Below the pieces are notes generated by a model. The model did no database searches, had not been told where the DNA came from, and was given only the letters and a program-made list of their open reading frames with translations. This document shows positions 9,468 to 15,402 of a DNA stretch of 28,204 bases, piece by piece (the first letter of the stretch is position 1; every line of letters begins with the position of its first letter). Both the position numbers and the translations under genes were made by a program. Origin of the DNA: Candidatus Thorarchaeota archaeon MP8T_1 (lineage in GTDB: Archaea > Asgardarchaeota > Thorarchaeia > Thorarchaeales > Thorarchaeaceae). The stretch is taken from the NCBI GenBank assembly GCA_002825465.1, contig PJER01000030.1, positions 1 through 28,204 on the forward strand, given 5' to 3'.

Positions 9468-9764
9468 TCATGAAGCGAGTCTATCCTCGACCTCTTTAGC
9501 ACTCATTCCTTCAATCATCAGTACTTTCTCGCGTGATCTATGACCTGATACAATCGTAATAGCACTTGTAGAGATTCCTAGTTTCTTTCCTAATCGTTTT
9601 ACCAGTTCTGTGTTTGCTTTCCCTTCTCTCGCTGGACCAGTGAGATTGACCAATATCGACTCTTCAGATATCTCTGCTATCAGATTCCTCTCTTTGGAAT
9701 TTGGTTTTACAATTACACGGAGAAAGGTTCCCTTATCATTCATCCATATTGGTTCCGAGTCCAT
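9468..9764 (-). CDS. DUF167 (YggU/UPF0235) family protein
   Basis: 98 residues, ATG start. The fold signature is clear: LRVIVKPNSK near the N-terminus, GPAREGKANTELVKRLGKKLG in the middle (the family's P..GKAN..L motif), and ITIVSGHRSREKVLMIEG at the end. Length is normal for the family. DUF167 is widespread in all domains, and its biochemical role has not been settled. Here it precedes the transporter gene on the same strand with 95 bases between. That gap contains a TATA-like element, so the two are probably transcribed separately. Confidence 0.9.
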   Translation of the reverse strand: MDSEPIWMNDKGTFLRVIVKPNSKERNLIAEISEESILVNLTGPAREGKANTELVKRLGKKLGISTSAITIVSGHRSREKVLMIEGMSAKEVEDRLAS

Positions 9765-9897
9765 GATTATCCAAAACTGTACTGGTCCATAAGTGTATTT
9801 GCAGAGCTCCTAAAAGAAGGCCGTCGACCATTTGTTTATTTGGAACTTGTACTGGATTCTTCATAAGACCGTATCAAGAACGGGGTGAAATTACAGA

Positions 9898-10281
9898 ATG
9901 AGCGATCCAGTTATGGATGCATACACAATGGCATACAACAATTCGGGTAATATGGTGCAAGCCTTTGGGGTAATTACTGAGCGTGGACAAGTTCTGTGGC
10001 AGAGTAATAATTGGGACCTTACCGCAGACGCAGGTTCACTCATAGCTGCAGTAAAATCTCGCAGCCCTGCAGTCATGCAGAATAACGTCAAGTATTCTAC
10101 AATGCGATCTACTCCAGATAGTCTGGTCGCACGAAGCATGCAAGGAAATGGAATCCTTGTTTTAGCAAAGATTGACGGCGAGAAGTGGGTTGTTGCCTGG
10201 AGCTCGCCAGATGCATCTGAACCAGATAGAATCTATGTTGATGTAGACCGTGCAGCAAAGTCTCTAAAAGGAAAAATTTGA
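9898..10281 (+). CDS. Profilin-like protein, copy 1
   Basis: 127 residues, ATG with GGGGTGA 9 bases upstream and a TATA-like TTGTTTATTT near 9832. The order of predicted elements is an N-terminal helix, a strand pair (VQAFGVITERGQVLWQSNNW), a helix, a strand around VKYSTMRS, two strands (GNGILVLAKI and KWVVAWSSP), and a final helix. This order, the length and the W.S.NW motif resemble Asgard archaeal profilins, which bind actin and control its polymerisation. The main alternative is the related-looking Roadblock/LC7 fold, also abundant in Asgard archaea. The call is a pattern judgement, not an alignment. The second copy follows after 86 bases. Confidence 0.6.
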   Translation: MSDPVMDAYTMAYNNSGNMVQAFGVITERGQVLWQSNNWDLTADAGSLIAAVKSRSPAVMQNNVKYSTMRSTPDSLVARSMQGNGILVLAKIDGEKWVVAWSSPDASEPDRIYVDVDRAAKSLKGKI

Positions 10282-10303
10282 GATATTTTCTATGTCGGAA
10301 TTG

Positions 10304-10336
10304 AATGGGGTATTTCTATCAGATTGATTCCCCATT
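10304..10336 (+). promoter_or_regulatory. Inverted repeat between the two profilin-like genes
   Basis: AATGGGG (10304-10310) pairs perfectly with CCCCATT (10330-10336) across a 19-base loop. It sits 22 bases after the stop of copy 1 and 32 bases before the TTG start of copy 2. An AT-rich TATA-like stretch follows at ~10340-10352. It could end or attenuate transcription between the genes, or be an operator for copy 2. There is no T-run after it, so a simple terminator is less likely. Confidence 0.4.
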
Positions 10337-10367
10337 ACTATTTCATATTTATTTAGGAGGCGTGATT

Positions 10368-10742
10368 TTGGAATCTGCTATCAGTCGACAATGGTATCAA
10401 CTCTATGAGAATAATCCTAAGATTCAAGCATTTGCTGTTGCAAAAGATGGAGCCATCGTCTGGCAGACTGAAAATTGGAATCTCATTGACGATATCAAGG
10501 AAATCATCAACGCCCCTCAAAGTGCTGCTGGAAAAGTTAATGCCGGCGGCTTGAAATATAAACGAGTCAGATCAGCACAGGACTTTTACATTGGAAGTGC
10601 CGATTCAAATCAAGGTCATCTTCTCATTGTAAAGATTAATGATTCAAGCTGGGCAGTTGCCTGGGCCGAATCTTCAGCAGTCCCTGAACTCACCATCATT
10701 GATGTTACAAAAGCCTCTATTCATTTGAAAGGTAACATCTAA
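10368..10742 (+). CDS. Profilin-like protein, copy 2
   Basis: 124 residues from TTG 10368. This start is preferred because GGAGG (10356-10360) lies exactly 7 bases upstream and because it aligns with the start of copy 1. The frame is open further upstream to 10305, but that would add a leader absent from copy 1. It parallels copy 1 throughout: QAFAVAKDGAIVWQTENW against QAFGVITERGQVLWQSNN, LKYKRVRS against VKYSTMRS, GHLLIVKI against GILVLAKI, and both end in LKG(N/K)I. The two have diverged widely, so the duplication is not recent. Profilin is the best guess, with Roadblock/LC7 the alternative. Confidence 0.6.
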   Translation: MESAISRQWYQLYENNPKIQAFAVAKDGAIVWQTENWNLIDDIKEIINAPQSAAGKVNAGGLKYKRVRSAQDFYIGSADSNQGHLLIVKINDSSWAVAWAESSAVPELTIIDVTKASIHLKGNI

Positions 10743-10770
10743 TGCTGTTTTTGAGAATACTACGCATAAG

Positions 10771-11574
10771 CTAGATTGACGGTTCATTGGGAAATAGAAT
10801 CTCTCGAATCTTCATGATTGTTTCAACATATTCCTTGGAACCCATCGCATAGTAATCTAGTAATGTTTCATACTGCTCTAGGACCATCTTATCTGCAACG
10901 TCTCCTTTTACAAGCTCAGCAATCTTGGTACGCCATTCAGCCTGCATGACAGTCCTCTTTGTAAATAGCTCATAGAGCTCTTTCTTCTTATTTTCGGGTA
11001 CAACAAGATCAAAGGTTTCAAGCATCTTATCAACAAATGGTTTTACCTTCTTTGCAAGAGTTCCACTACCTCCAACCCATTCTCCCTTGGTCAGAACAAA
11101 TCCCCTTGCAGTTCGACGCCAATAATCAGTAGTCCGTTTTCCTGTGGTTACGGTACCATACTTTGCTACGTAACCCTCTTCTTCAAGTTTGGGGAGATGA
11201 TGATATACTTGGTTCTTACTAATTTCAATATCAGGACCACAGCATTCAACTGAAAGTTTGACAATCTCTAATACTGAAAGCGCATCTCGTTTCACATCAC
11301 GTACTCTGATGATTTTATCTCCATTCTCATCAATATTCTCTGTAGTGATGGTATCATCTATTCCTGATCTAAGTACCTGTAAAATATGAAGCCTAACAGG
11401 TTCATCTAAGACTGCTGCGCGTTCTTCTTTTGTTACAAAAACTATCTCTTTTTGTGGTTTCTTGCCCTCTTCTGTGAGTTCAATGCCCTTCAGAGTGTCA
11501 GTGATCTCGGTTGTAATGCTATCATTGCCCATCTTGCTATTCACCAATGCAATTTTCTTTCTTTGCCGCTCCAA
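10771..11574 (-). CDS. ArsR-like winged-helix transcriptional regulator
   Basis: 267 residues. The DNA-binding part begins with LDEPVRLHILQVLRS (the usual ArsR/HTH_20 first helix) and continues with ISKNQVYHHLPKLEEEGYV (recognition helix) and a wing ending TDYWRRTARGF. An insert of about 30 acidic and basic residues lies between the first and second helices. The C-terminal ~100 residues are helical and may sense or dimerise. The start is uncertain: TTG 11574 has only a weak SD, and an internal ATG at 11532 is possible. It is divergent from the three-microprotein operon and shares a 255-base control region with it, so it may regulate that operon as well as itself. Confidence 0.8.
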   Translation of the reverse strand: MERQRKKIALVNSKMGNDSITTEITDTLKGIELTEEGKKPQKEIVFVTKEERAAVLDEPVRLHILQVLRSGIDDTITTENIDENGDKIIRVRDVKRDALSVLEIVKLSVECCGPDIEISKNQVYHHLPKLEEEGYVAKYGTVTTGKRTTDYWRRTARGFVLTKGEWVGGSGTLAKKVKPFVDKMLETFDLVVPENKKKELYELFTKRTVMQAEWRTKIAELVKGDVADKMVLEQYETLLDYYAMGSKEYVETIMKIREILFPNEPSI

Positions 11575-11616
11575 TTCTCATCAGATGCGATACGTACCAC
11601 TTCTATTGGTCGTTTT

Positions 11617-11635
11617 AGGTCTAAATATTGGACCT
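11617..11635. promoter_or_regulatory. Near-palindrome at the regulator promoter
   Basis: A 19-base near-palindrome, AGGTC at 11617-11621 and GACCT at 11631-11635, with 7 of 9 pairs matching. On the minus strand a TATA-like ACTTATATTC lies at ~11660-11669. Its predicted start of transcription (~11637) falls at the edge of this site, the position expected for an autorepressor operator of the gene at 10771-11574. Confidence 0.4.
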
Positions 11636-11669
11636 GTGTTCACCATTTATTTCGTCCTTGGAGAATATA

Positions 11670-11796
11670 AGTTTGTTTATTGAACCATTAGTTTATTTCT
11701 TGCGTAGAACTAAACCATATTTCGATAATAGTTTGTTATTTTAGATAAATATCACTCAATGGTTTGGATGACAAACCTTATATAGAAATTTAGTTT
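11670..11796. promoter_or_regulatory. Array of AGTTT and AACCAT elements in divergent control region
   Basis: AGTTT occurs at 11670, 11690, 11730 and 11792, with spacings of 20, 40 and 62 bases, close to whole pairs of helical turns. AACCAT occurs at 11683 and 11713 (30 apart), and its complement ATGGTT at 11759. The region is AT-rich, so chance copies are possible. The phasing nonetheless suggests cooperative binding by a regulator between the winged-helix gene and the microprotein operon. Confidence 0.3.
11761..11787 (+). promoter_or_regulatory. Promoter and inverted-repeat operator of the microprotein operon
   Basis: A perfect inverted repeat, GGTTTG-GATGA-CAAACC (11761-11777), abuts the TATA box CTTATATAGA (11778-11787). 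Transcription should start near 11805, about 25 bases before the first microprotein ATG. A site touching the upstream edge of TATA covers the BRE position and would control access of TFB/TBP. Confidence 0.6.
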
Positions 11797-11829
11797 ACAT
11801 AATGAACAGCAACTACTGAGGTTCAAACA

Positions 11830-11937
11830 ATGTATCGACAAGAACGACACGAATACGAAGCTGGAACACAGGACGAGAAGATGGCCTGGATCCACAAGAT
11901 CGACGCTATCGGATATGCATACATCTATCGGAGGTAG
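11830..11937 (+). CDS. Microprotein A (35 aa), unknown family
   Basis: ATG 11830 with SD TGAGGT (11817-11822) 7 bases upstream. The peptide is charged at its N-terminus (MYRQERHEYEAG), has a short amphipathic middle (MAWIHKIDAIG) and ends in AYIYRR. There is no signal peptide or membrane helix. It is the first of three small frames in one transcript with its own TATA box. The last codons overlap the SD of the next frame (GGAGGT, 11930-11935), which argues that translation of both is real and coupled. I recognise no family. It could be a signalling or regulatory peptide, a small structural protein, or an antitoxin-like factor; none of these is shown by the sequence. Confidence 0.6.
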   Translation: MYRQERHEYEAGTQDEKMAWIHKIDAIGYAYIYRR

Positions 11938-11942
11938 ATAAT

Positions 11943-12035
11943 ATGGCACTAGCAAAGACAGTTAAGAAGAATCAGAAGCTGAATAAGAAAATCTCAACTG
12001 AAGCGATCACTCACTCATACATTTACAGAAAATAG
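11943..12035 (+). CDS. Microprotein B (30 aa), unknown family, same C-terminus as A
   Basis: ATG 11943 preceded by a strong SD, GGAGGT at 11930-11935, spacing 7. The peptide is lysine-rich and very basic (AKTVKKNQKLNKKIS), then TEAITHSYIYRK. The last residues match those of microprotein A: A/S-Y-I-Y-R followed by R or K and the stop. The basic body differs from the mixed-charge body of A, so the shared end looks like a conserved functional tail. No membrane helix is present. Five bases separate it from A and ten from C. No family is recognised. Confidence 0.6.
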   Translation: MALAKTVKKNQKLNKKISTEAITHSYIYRK

Positions 12036-12045
12036 GTAGATTACG

Positions 12046-12162
12046 ATGAACCGTAACATGAAACTTGGATACCTTGACTTCACTAGTGAGACGCACGGTG
12101 GAGATGCTCAACAGCCACAAAAAGCATCAATAAAAGAAGTGCTCTCTTGGGAAGCAACCTGA
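12046..12162 (+). CDS. Microprotein C (38 aa), unknown family
   Basis: ATG 12046 with a weaker SD (TAGGTAG, about 12034-12040). The peptide reads MNRNMKLGYLDFTSETHG at its start, then a Gln-rich hinge, then an amphipathic end (ASIKEVLSWEAT). It lacks the YIYR tail of A and B. Its last nine codons and stop lie inside the hairpin of the terminator, so its 3' end is constrained by RNA structure as well as coding. It may be a third component of the same system or a by-product of the leader of the terminator. Less certain than A and B. Confidence 0.5.
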   Translation: MNRNMKLGYLDFTSETHGGDAQQPQKASIKEVLSWEAT

Positions 12163-12182
12163 GCACTTCCTCTCTCTTTTTT
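12136..12182 (+). terminator. Hairpin and T-run ending the microprotein operon
   Basis: GAAGTGCTC (12136-12144) pairs perfectly with GAGCACTTC (12161-12169) around a 16-base loop. A pyrimidine stretch follows, ending in six T (12177-12182). The stop codon of microprotein C (TGA 12160-12162) overlaps the right arm. The structure would end transcription right after the three small frames, before the convergent methyltransferase gene. Confidence 0.7.
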
Positions 12183-12231
12183 CGCGAAAACCTAACAAAT
12201 TAGTAGTATTTTGTTATTGGATTTGAAGAAT

Positions 12232-13029
12232 TCATTTTGTGAAGACCATTTGATAGAAGGTCTCATTCATCACATAGGATATCTCGAGATTCTGTGCGCC
12301 TTCAGGAACGAATTGCAATGGCGGTCTAGCAGCAAACAGGGTATTCGCTTTCATTATCTGTTTACCCATCTCAGTTTCTCTCATTCGAGGTGAGAGACCC
12401 TCATCCACAACAATGACCATCCCTCCAGATCTAGCAAGCCTTAGCATTTCTTTCAATGCTCCATGAATATCAGAGAAGGTATTGATTCCACCAGTATGCA
12501 GTACAACATCAAAGAAATTACTCTGGTAGGGAGGATTGAATACACTCCCATAGGTGAGCTGGACATTCATCTTTGCTTCATCGAATTTTCTTTGGGCAAC
12601 CTTCAGCATTCCTGTGGAGAGGTCCATGCCATGTAGGTTGAACCTGCCCATTTGATTCTTGTAGGATTCATAAAGAGCTATGAAGTTAGCTCCAGTCCCA
12701 ATACTTACATCAATTACTTTCACAGGTCCTTCGATAGGGATGAACTGACCGAAATTCTGACGTTCCTTCTGTAGATCAATGCCCAGAAAATCATCGTATT
12801 GCTTCACCAGTTCATCATATGACTCAGCCATTTCATCATACTCAGCAATCCATTTTGCATCTTTCTCGCTGATTGCTGGATACACAAGAGAGGGCACTCG
12901 ATTCTTGACAGGCCAAGTATGTCCTTTCTCACATACTATCAGTCCATCAATGATTTCACCTTCACCATTGAGAATTAGTTTCTTTCCACATTGTGGACAT
13001 CTCAAGGCTTTGACATGAGCTTGATTCAT
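12232..13029 (-). CDS. SAM-dependent methyltransferase with N-terminal zinc-ribbon
   Basis: 265 residues, ATG with GGAGCG upstream. The N-terminus is a Trm112/RlmA-type zinc ribbon: CPQCG (C11, C14), then VCEKGH (C33, H37) and a W..KN..P..V region. The SAM-binding domain has motif I VIDVSIGTGANF, an acidic strand end (LHGMDLSTGML), a FFDVVLHTGG motif and a GGMVIVVDEG strand typical of the UbiE/Methyltransf_11 group. The substrate (RNA, lipid or quinone) cannot be told from sequence. It converges on the microprotein operon. On the minus strand a weak AACAAA/TTTGTT hairpin lies just beyond its stop. Confidence 0.83.
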   Translation of the reverse strand: MNQAHVKALRCPQCGKKLILNGEGEIIDGLIVCEKGHTWPVKNRVPSLVYPAISEKDAKWIAEYDEMAESYDELVKQYDDFLGIDLQKERQNFGQFIPIEGPVKVIDVSIGTGANFIALYESYKNQMGRFNLHGMDLSTGMLKVAQRKFDEAKMNVQLTYGSVFNPPYQSNFFDVVLHTGGINTFSDIHGALKEMLRLARSGGMVIVVDEGLSPRMRETEMGKQIMKANTLFAARPPLQFVPEGAQNLEISYVMNETFYQMVFTK

Positions 13030-13114
13030 TGTCTTGCGCTCCAGATACTAATGAGTATTTCAACGTTAAAATATGATTCGTACAATGATTTTTCAGTTCG
13101 TAGGATATCTTGAC

Positions 13115-13957
13115 CTAAGAAATTGAATTTTGAATGAGGGCCTCGACGCCTGCTAGGACGGTCTTTACTACCTGCCATTGAATAAGAACTACAAGTCTGC
13201 TTCGAATGTGTAATGCCCAAGGTTTGGATGTTTCATCTCCTGGCAAGAAGACTCCAACACTCTCTTTTCCATCAACATTCATGATGAGCATACGAGTAGG
13301 TTCCCATTCATCTTGAGTTAGATTTGGATTCTGAAAGACTTCTTTGAAACTCTCCATGAGTAGTTCTTTGTTTGGACTTAGGATATTCACATTCAGGTAA
13401 TGCTCTAATCCTTTGACCTCCATCCTACCCGGTGTTATTGTAAATAATTCGAGATTGACTCCCTTACTCTTTGCACTACTGAGTGCACCTCTTAAACGAC
13501 CCAATATACCCGGTGCTGCAGAAGCAATGTAAACGTGTTCCTCTGCACTCTCAATTGCTGTACGCATTCCCATGAGAACTTGTTCCATTCCCTGTGTTGC
13601 CCAGGCAAACTCCTTTGCTTCTTCTCCTCTAAGTGATTGAAGTTCCTTCAAGACTCTGCGTGCACCTGTGGCAGAACTCTTTACTTTTTCTTCGAGATGG
13701 TCGATAGCTGCTTCGACTGAGGCTGGACTGAATTCGGTGGGAGTAGTTCCAGTCAACTTCGTGATTATACCTCTTTTCTCAAGAGCTTCAAGGGTCTCAT
13801 ACACCTTACTTCTTGGAATTCCAGATCCTTCTGCAATAGTTCTTGCAGAAGACTTTCCTAGTTTCACCAGGGTGTAATATGCTCTAGCCTCATTCTTTGT
13901 GAGTCCAAGACTGGTAAGGTCTCCCACAATAGTATCCTGTGCCATCGCTAATCCCAC
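13115..13957 (-). CDS. TrmB-family transcriptional regulator
   Basis: 280 residues. The winged-helix at residues ~8-75 is of TrmB type (LTKNEARAYYTLVKLGKSSARTIAE.. then IPRSKVYETLEALEKRGII). A short coiled linker follows, then a C-terminal domain resembling the phospholipase-D-like effector part of TrmB (VYIASAAPGILGRLR..., LELFTITPG). TrmB proteins usually sense sugars in archaea, but many paralogues sense other compounds. GTG 13957 and ATG 13945 are both possible starts. A TATA-like element at 13975-13984 places transcription start near 13955, so the mRNA may be leaderless. A 17-base operator lies just upstream of this TATA and is shared with the ABC operon. Confidence 0.85.
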   Translation of the reverse strand: MGLAMAQDTIVGDLTSLGLTKNEARAYYTLVKLGKSSARTIAEGSGIPRSKVYETLEALEKRGIITKLTGTTPTEFSPASVEAAIDHLEEKVKSSATGARRVLKELQSLRGEEAKEFAWATQGMEQVLMGMRTAIESAEEHVYIASAAPGILGRLRGALSSAKSKGVNLELFTITPGRMEVKGLEHYLNVNILSPNKELLMESFKEVFQNPNLTQDEWEPTRMLIMNVDGKESVGVFLPGDETSKPWALHIRSRLVVLIQWQVVKTVLAGVEALIQNSIS

Positions 13958-13974
13958 ACATACTATACTAGCTT

Positions 13975-14009
13975 GAATATTAAATCTCTTGTCACTTTAG
14001 GAGTGACAA
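13975..14009 (-). promoter_or_regulatory. Promoter and operator of the TrmB-like gene
   Basis: A perfect 8-base inverted repeat TTGTCACT/AGTGACAA (13989-13996 and 14002-14009) with a TTAGG spacer contains the 17-mer GTCACTTTAGGAGTGAC (13991-14007). Read along the minus strand, a TATA-like TTTAATATTC (13984-13975) follows after 4 bases. The same motif and the same spacing to TATA occur at 14375-14405. Confidence 0.65.
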
Positions 14010-14016
14010 ATATTAC

Positions 14017-14346
14017 TTATTCTGTATCTACATCTTCGCCCTCAAGAATGCGCTCTATCTCGTACAAACGGTTGACCACTGCAATGCCTTTGTCTGTGAG
14101 GCTAAGATATGGGTTACCTCGATCTCCTTTTAGTTGAAAGACCATATCTTCTTCCAAGAGGCGATTTCGTATCTCACTGAATGGAATATCACTATCTTTC
14201 AAATTAGTTTCCAAATCGCTCTCAAAACGATCTCCCCAGATGAGTCTGAATAGCACTTCTCGCACGACAGGTAAAACAAGGAACTCAAAGGTCATGATTG
14301 TGAGCGAACTCCGCATCCTGTAATTAAGTATACGATTCTCTTGCAA
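14017..14346 (-). CDS. Small winged-helix DNA-binding protein
   Basis: 109 residues. A helical N-terminus leads into a winged-helix pattern: VREVLFRLIWGD, then IPFSEIRNRLLEEDMVFQL (recognition helix), then a wing with NPYLSLTDKGIAVVNRLYEI, as in PadR/MarR/HxlR-like small regulators. The start is TTG 14346, or ATG 14316 if the TTG is not used; neither has a strong SD. The gene lies between two copies of one operator and is divergent from the ABC export operon. That makes it the best candidate for the protein that binds those operators. Confidence 0.72.
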   Translation of the reverse strand: MQENRILNYRMRSSLTIMTFEFLVLPVVREVLFRLIWGDRFESDLETNLKDSDIPFSEIRNRLLEEDMVFQLKGDRGNPYLSLTDKGIAVVNRLYEIERILEGEDVDTE

Positions 14347-14374
14347 ATTTGATGTATGCTAGTTCATCTAAAAT

Positions 14375-14405
14375 GTTACTCCTATCGTGACACCATCATA
14401 ATATG
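14375..14405 (+). promoter_or_regulatory. Operator and promoter of the ABC export operon
   Basis: GTTACTCCTATCGTGAC (14375-14391) matches the site before the TrmB-like gene in 14 of 17 positions when both are read in the direction of transcription. The TATA-like CATAATATG (14397-14405) follows after 5 bases. The predicted transcription start is close to the GTG at 14430, so the message is probably leaderless. On the other strand a TATA-like ACATTTTAG (~14365-14374) for the small regulator gene abuts the same site, so one operator serves both directions. Confidence 0.65.
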
Positions 14406-14429
14406 TTTTGATGGATAATGATAGTTTAG

Positions 14430-15401
14430 GTGATTCAGCTGACTTCAATAGTTGAAATTACAGGGCTTACACACATCTATAGTGGTGACACAAAAGCATT
14501 GGATGGCCTATCGTTCTCAGTTGAGAAGGGTGAGATAGTGGGAATTCTTGGACCAAACGGAGCAGGGAAATCAACCGCAGTTAAGATAATTACAGGAATA
14601 CTTCGGCCAACGTCTGGAAGTGTCAAGGTCTCTGGATTTGAGGTGTCAGAAAATCTTGATTCCGTTCGCAGATTGATTGGATTTATGCCTCAAGAGACCG
14701 CCCTCTATGAAGACCTCACTGCATACGAGTCTCTCGAATATCATGCAGATCTCTATGGTGTGCCCAAGGAAGAGATGCAGGATCGTATATCAAAGATGCT
14801 TGAACTCGCTGGATTAACTCATCGTAAGGATGATCTAGTACGAACATATTCTGGTGGGATGAAACGACGCCTCGCGTTAGTCCGATCTTTCCTACATGAT
14901 TCTGAACTTCTAATCCTTGATGAGATGTCATTAGGTGTTGATGTACAGAGTCGGAACTTGATATGGAATCAGGTTCGTCGGCTCAAGAGTGAAGGTAAAA
15001 CAATCATCTTCTGTACAAATTATATGGATGAGTGCGAAGCTCTTGCTGATCGCGTAATAGTCATTGACAATGGAAAACTAGTAGCAGCTGATATGCCTGG
15101 AGAATTGAAGAGAAAATATGTCGGTGACTATCTGATTGAAGTCCTTATAGAGGGAATGGATTTTGATAAGGATGCTAAATGGCTCTCAACTAAGGTTCAG
15201 CTTGATGTAGAGAAGGTTTCTGCTCCTCTGAATGGTGGTCCTAGGACTGCTTGGATTCGAAGCTCAGAGGGTCATAGAGACCTCCCCTTAGCTATCTCCC
15301 GTATAACAGACAGTGGTCTTGTTGTTAAACAAGCATCCATGAGAGAACCCTCTCTTGGAGATGTCTTTCTGGCAATTACAGGTTCAACTCTGAGGGATTG
15401 A
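14430..15401 (+). CDS. ABC-2 type export ATPase
   Basis: 323 residues. Walker A is GPNGAGKST (41-49), the Q-loop has Q88, the signature is SGGM (141-144) and Walker B is LLILDEMSLGVD (160-171), with the H-loop replaced by the CTNYMDE region. The usual LDEP(T/F) after Walker B reads LDEM here. A C-terminal extension of about 100 residues is of the kind found in drug, antibiotic and Na+ exporters. The GTG start is near the predicted transcription start. Two ABC-2 permease genes follow one base and zero bases later, so the three form an exporter. The substrate is unknown. The promoter operator implies control by the neighbouring small regulator. Confidence 0.92.
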   Translation: MIQLTSIVEITGLTHIYSGDTKALDGLSFSVEKGEIVGILGPNGAGKSTAVKIITGILRPTSGSVKVSGFEVSENLDSVRRLIGFMPQETALYEDLTAYESLEYHADLYGVPKEEMQDRISKMLELAGLTHRKDDLVRTYSGGMKRRLALVRSFLHDSELLILDEMSLGVDVQSRNLIWNQVRRLKSEGKTIIFCTNYMDECEALADRVIVIDNGKLVAADMPGELKRKYVGDYLIEVLIEGMDFDKDAKWLSTKVQLDVEKVSAPLNGGPRTAWIRSSEGHRDLPLAISRITDSGLVVKQASMREPSLGDVFLAITGSTLRD

Positions 15402-15402
15402 A

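Noticed and set aside
11802..11819. Five-codon frame before microprotein A
   Set aside because: It starts at or before the likely transcription start, has no SD, and is too short to support.
11752..11955. 67-codon open frame on the minus strand across the microprotein promoter and gene A
   Set aside because: It runs antisense to the promoter, operator and SD-bearing microproteins, has no SD or promoter of its own, and its composition looks like a shadow frame.
11830..13029. RiPP biosynthesis cluster made of the microproteins plus the methyltransferase
   Set aside because: The methyltransferase is convergent and of a general zinc-ribbon/UbiE-like type; no leader-peptide-binding domain, protease or dedicated modifying enzyme is seen.
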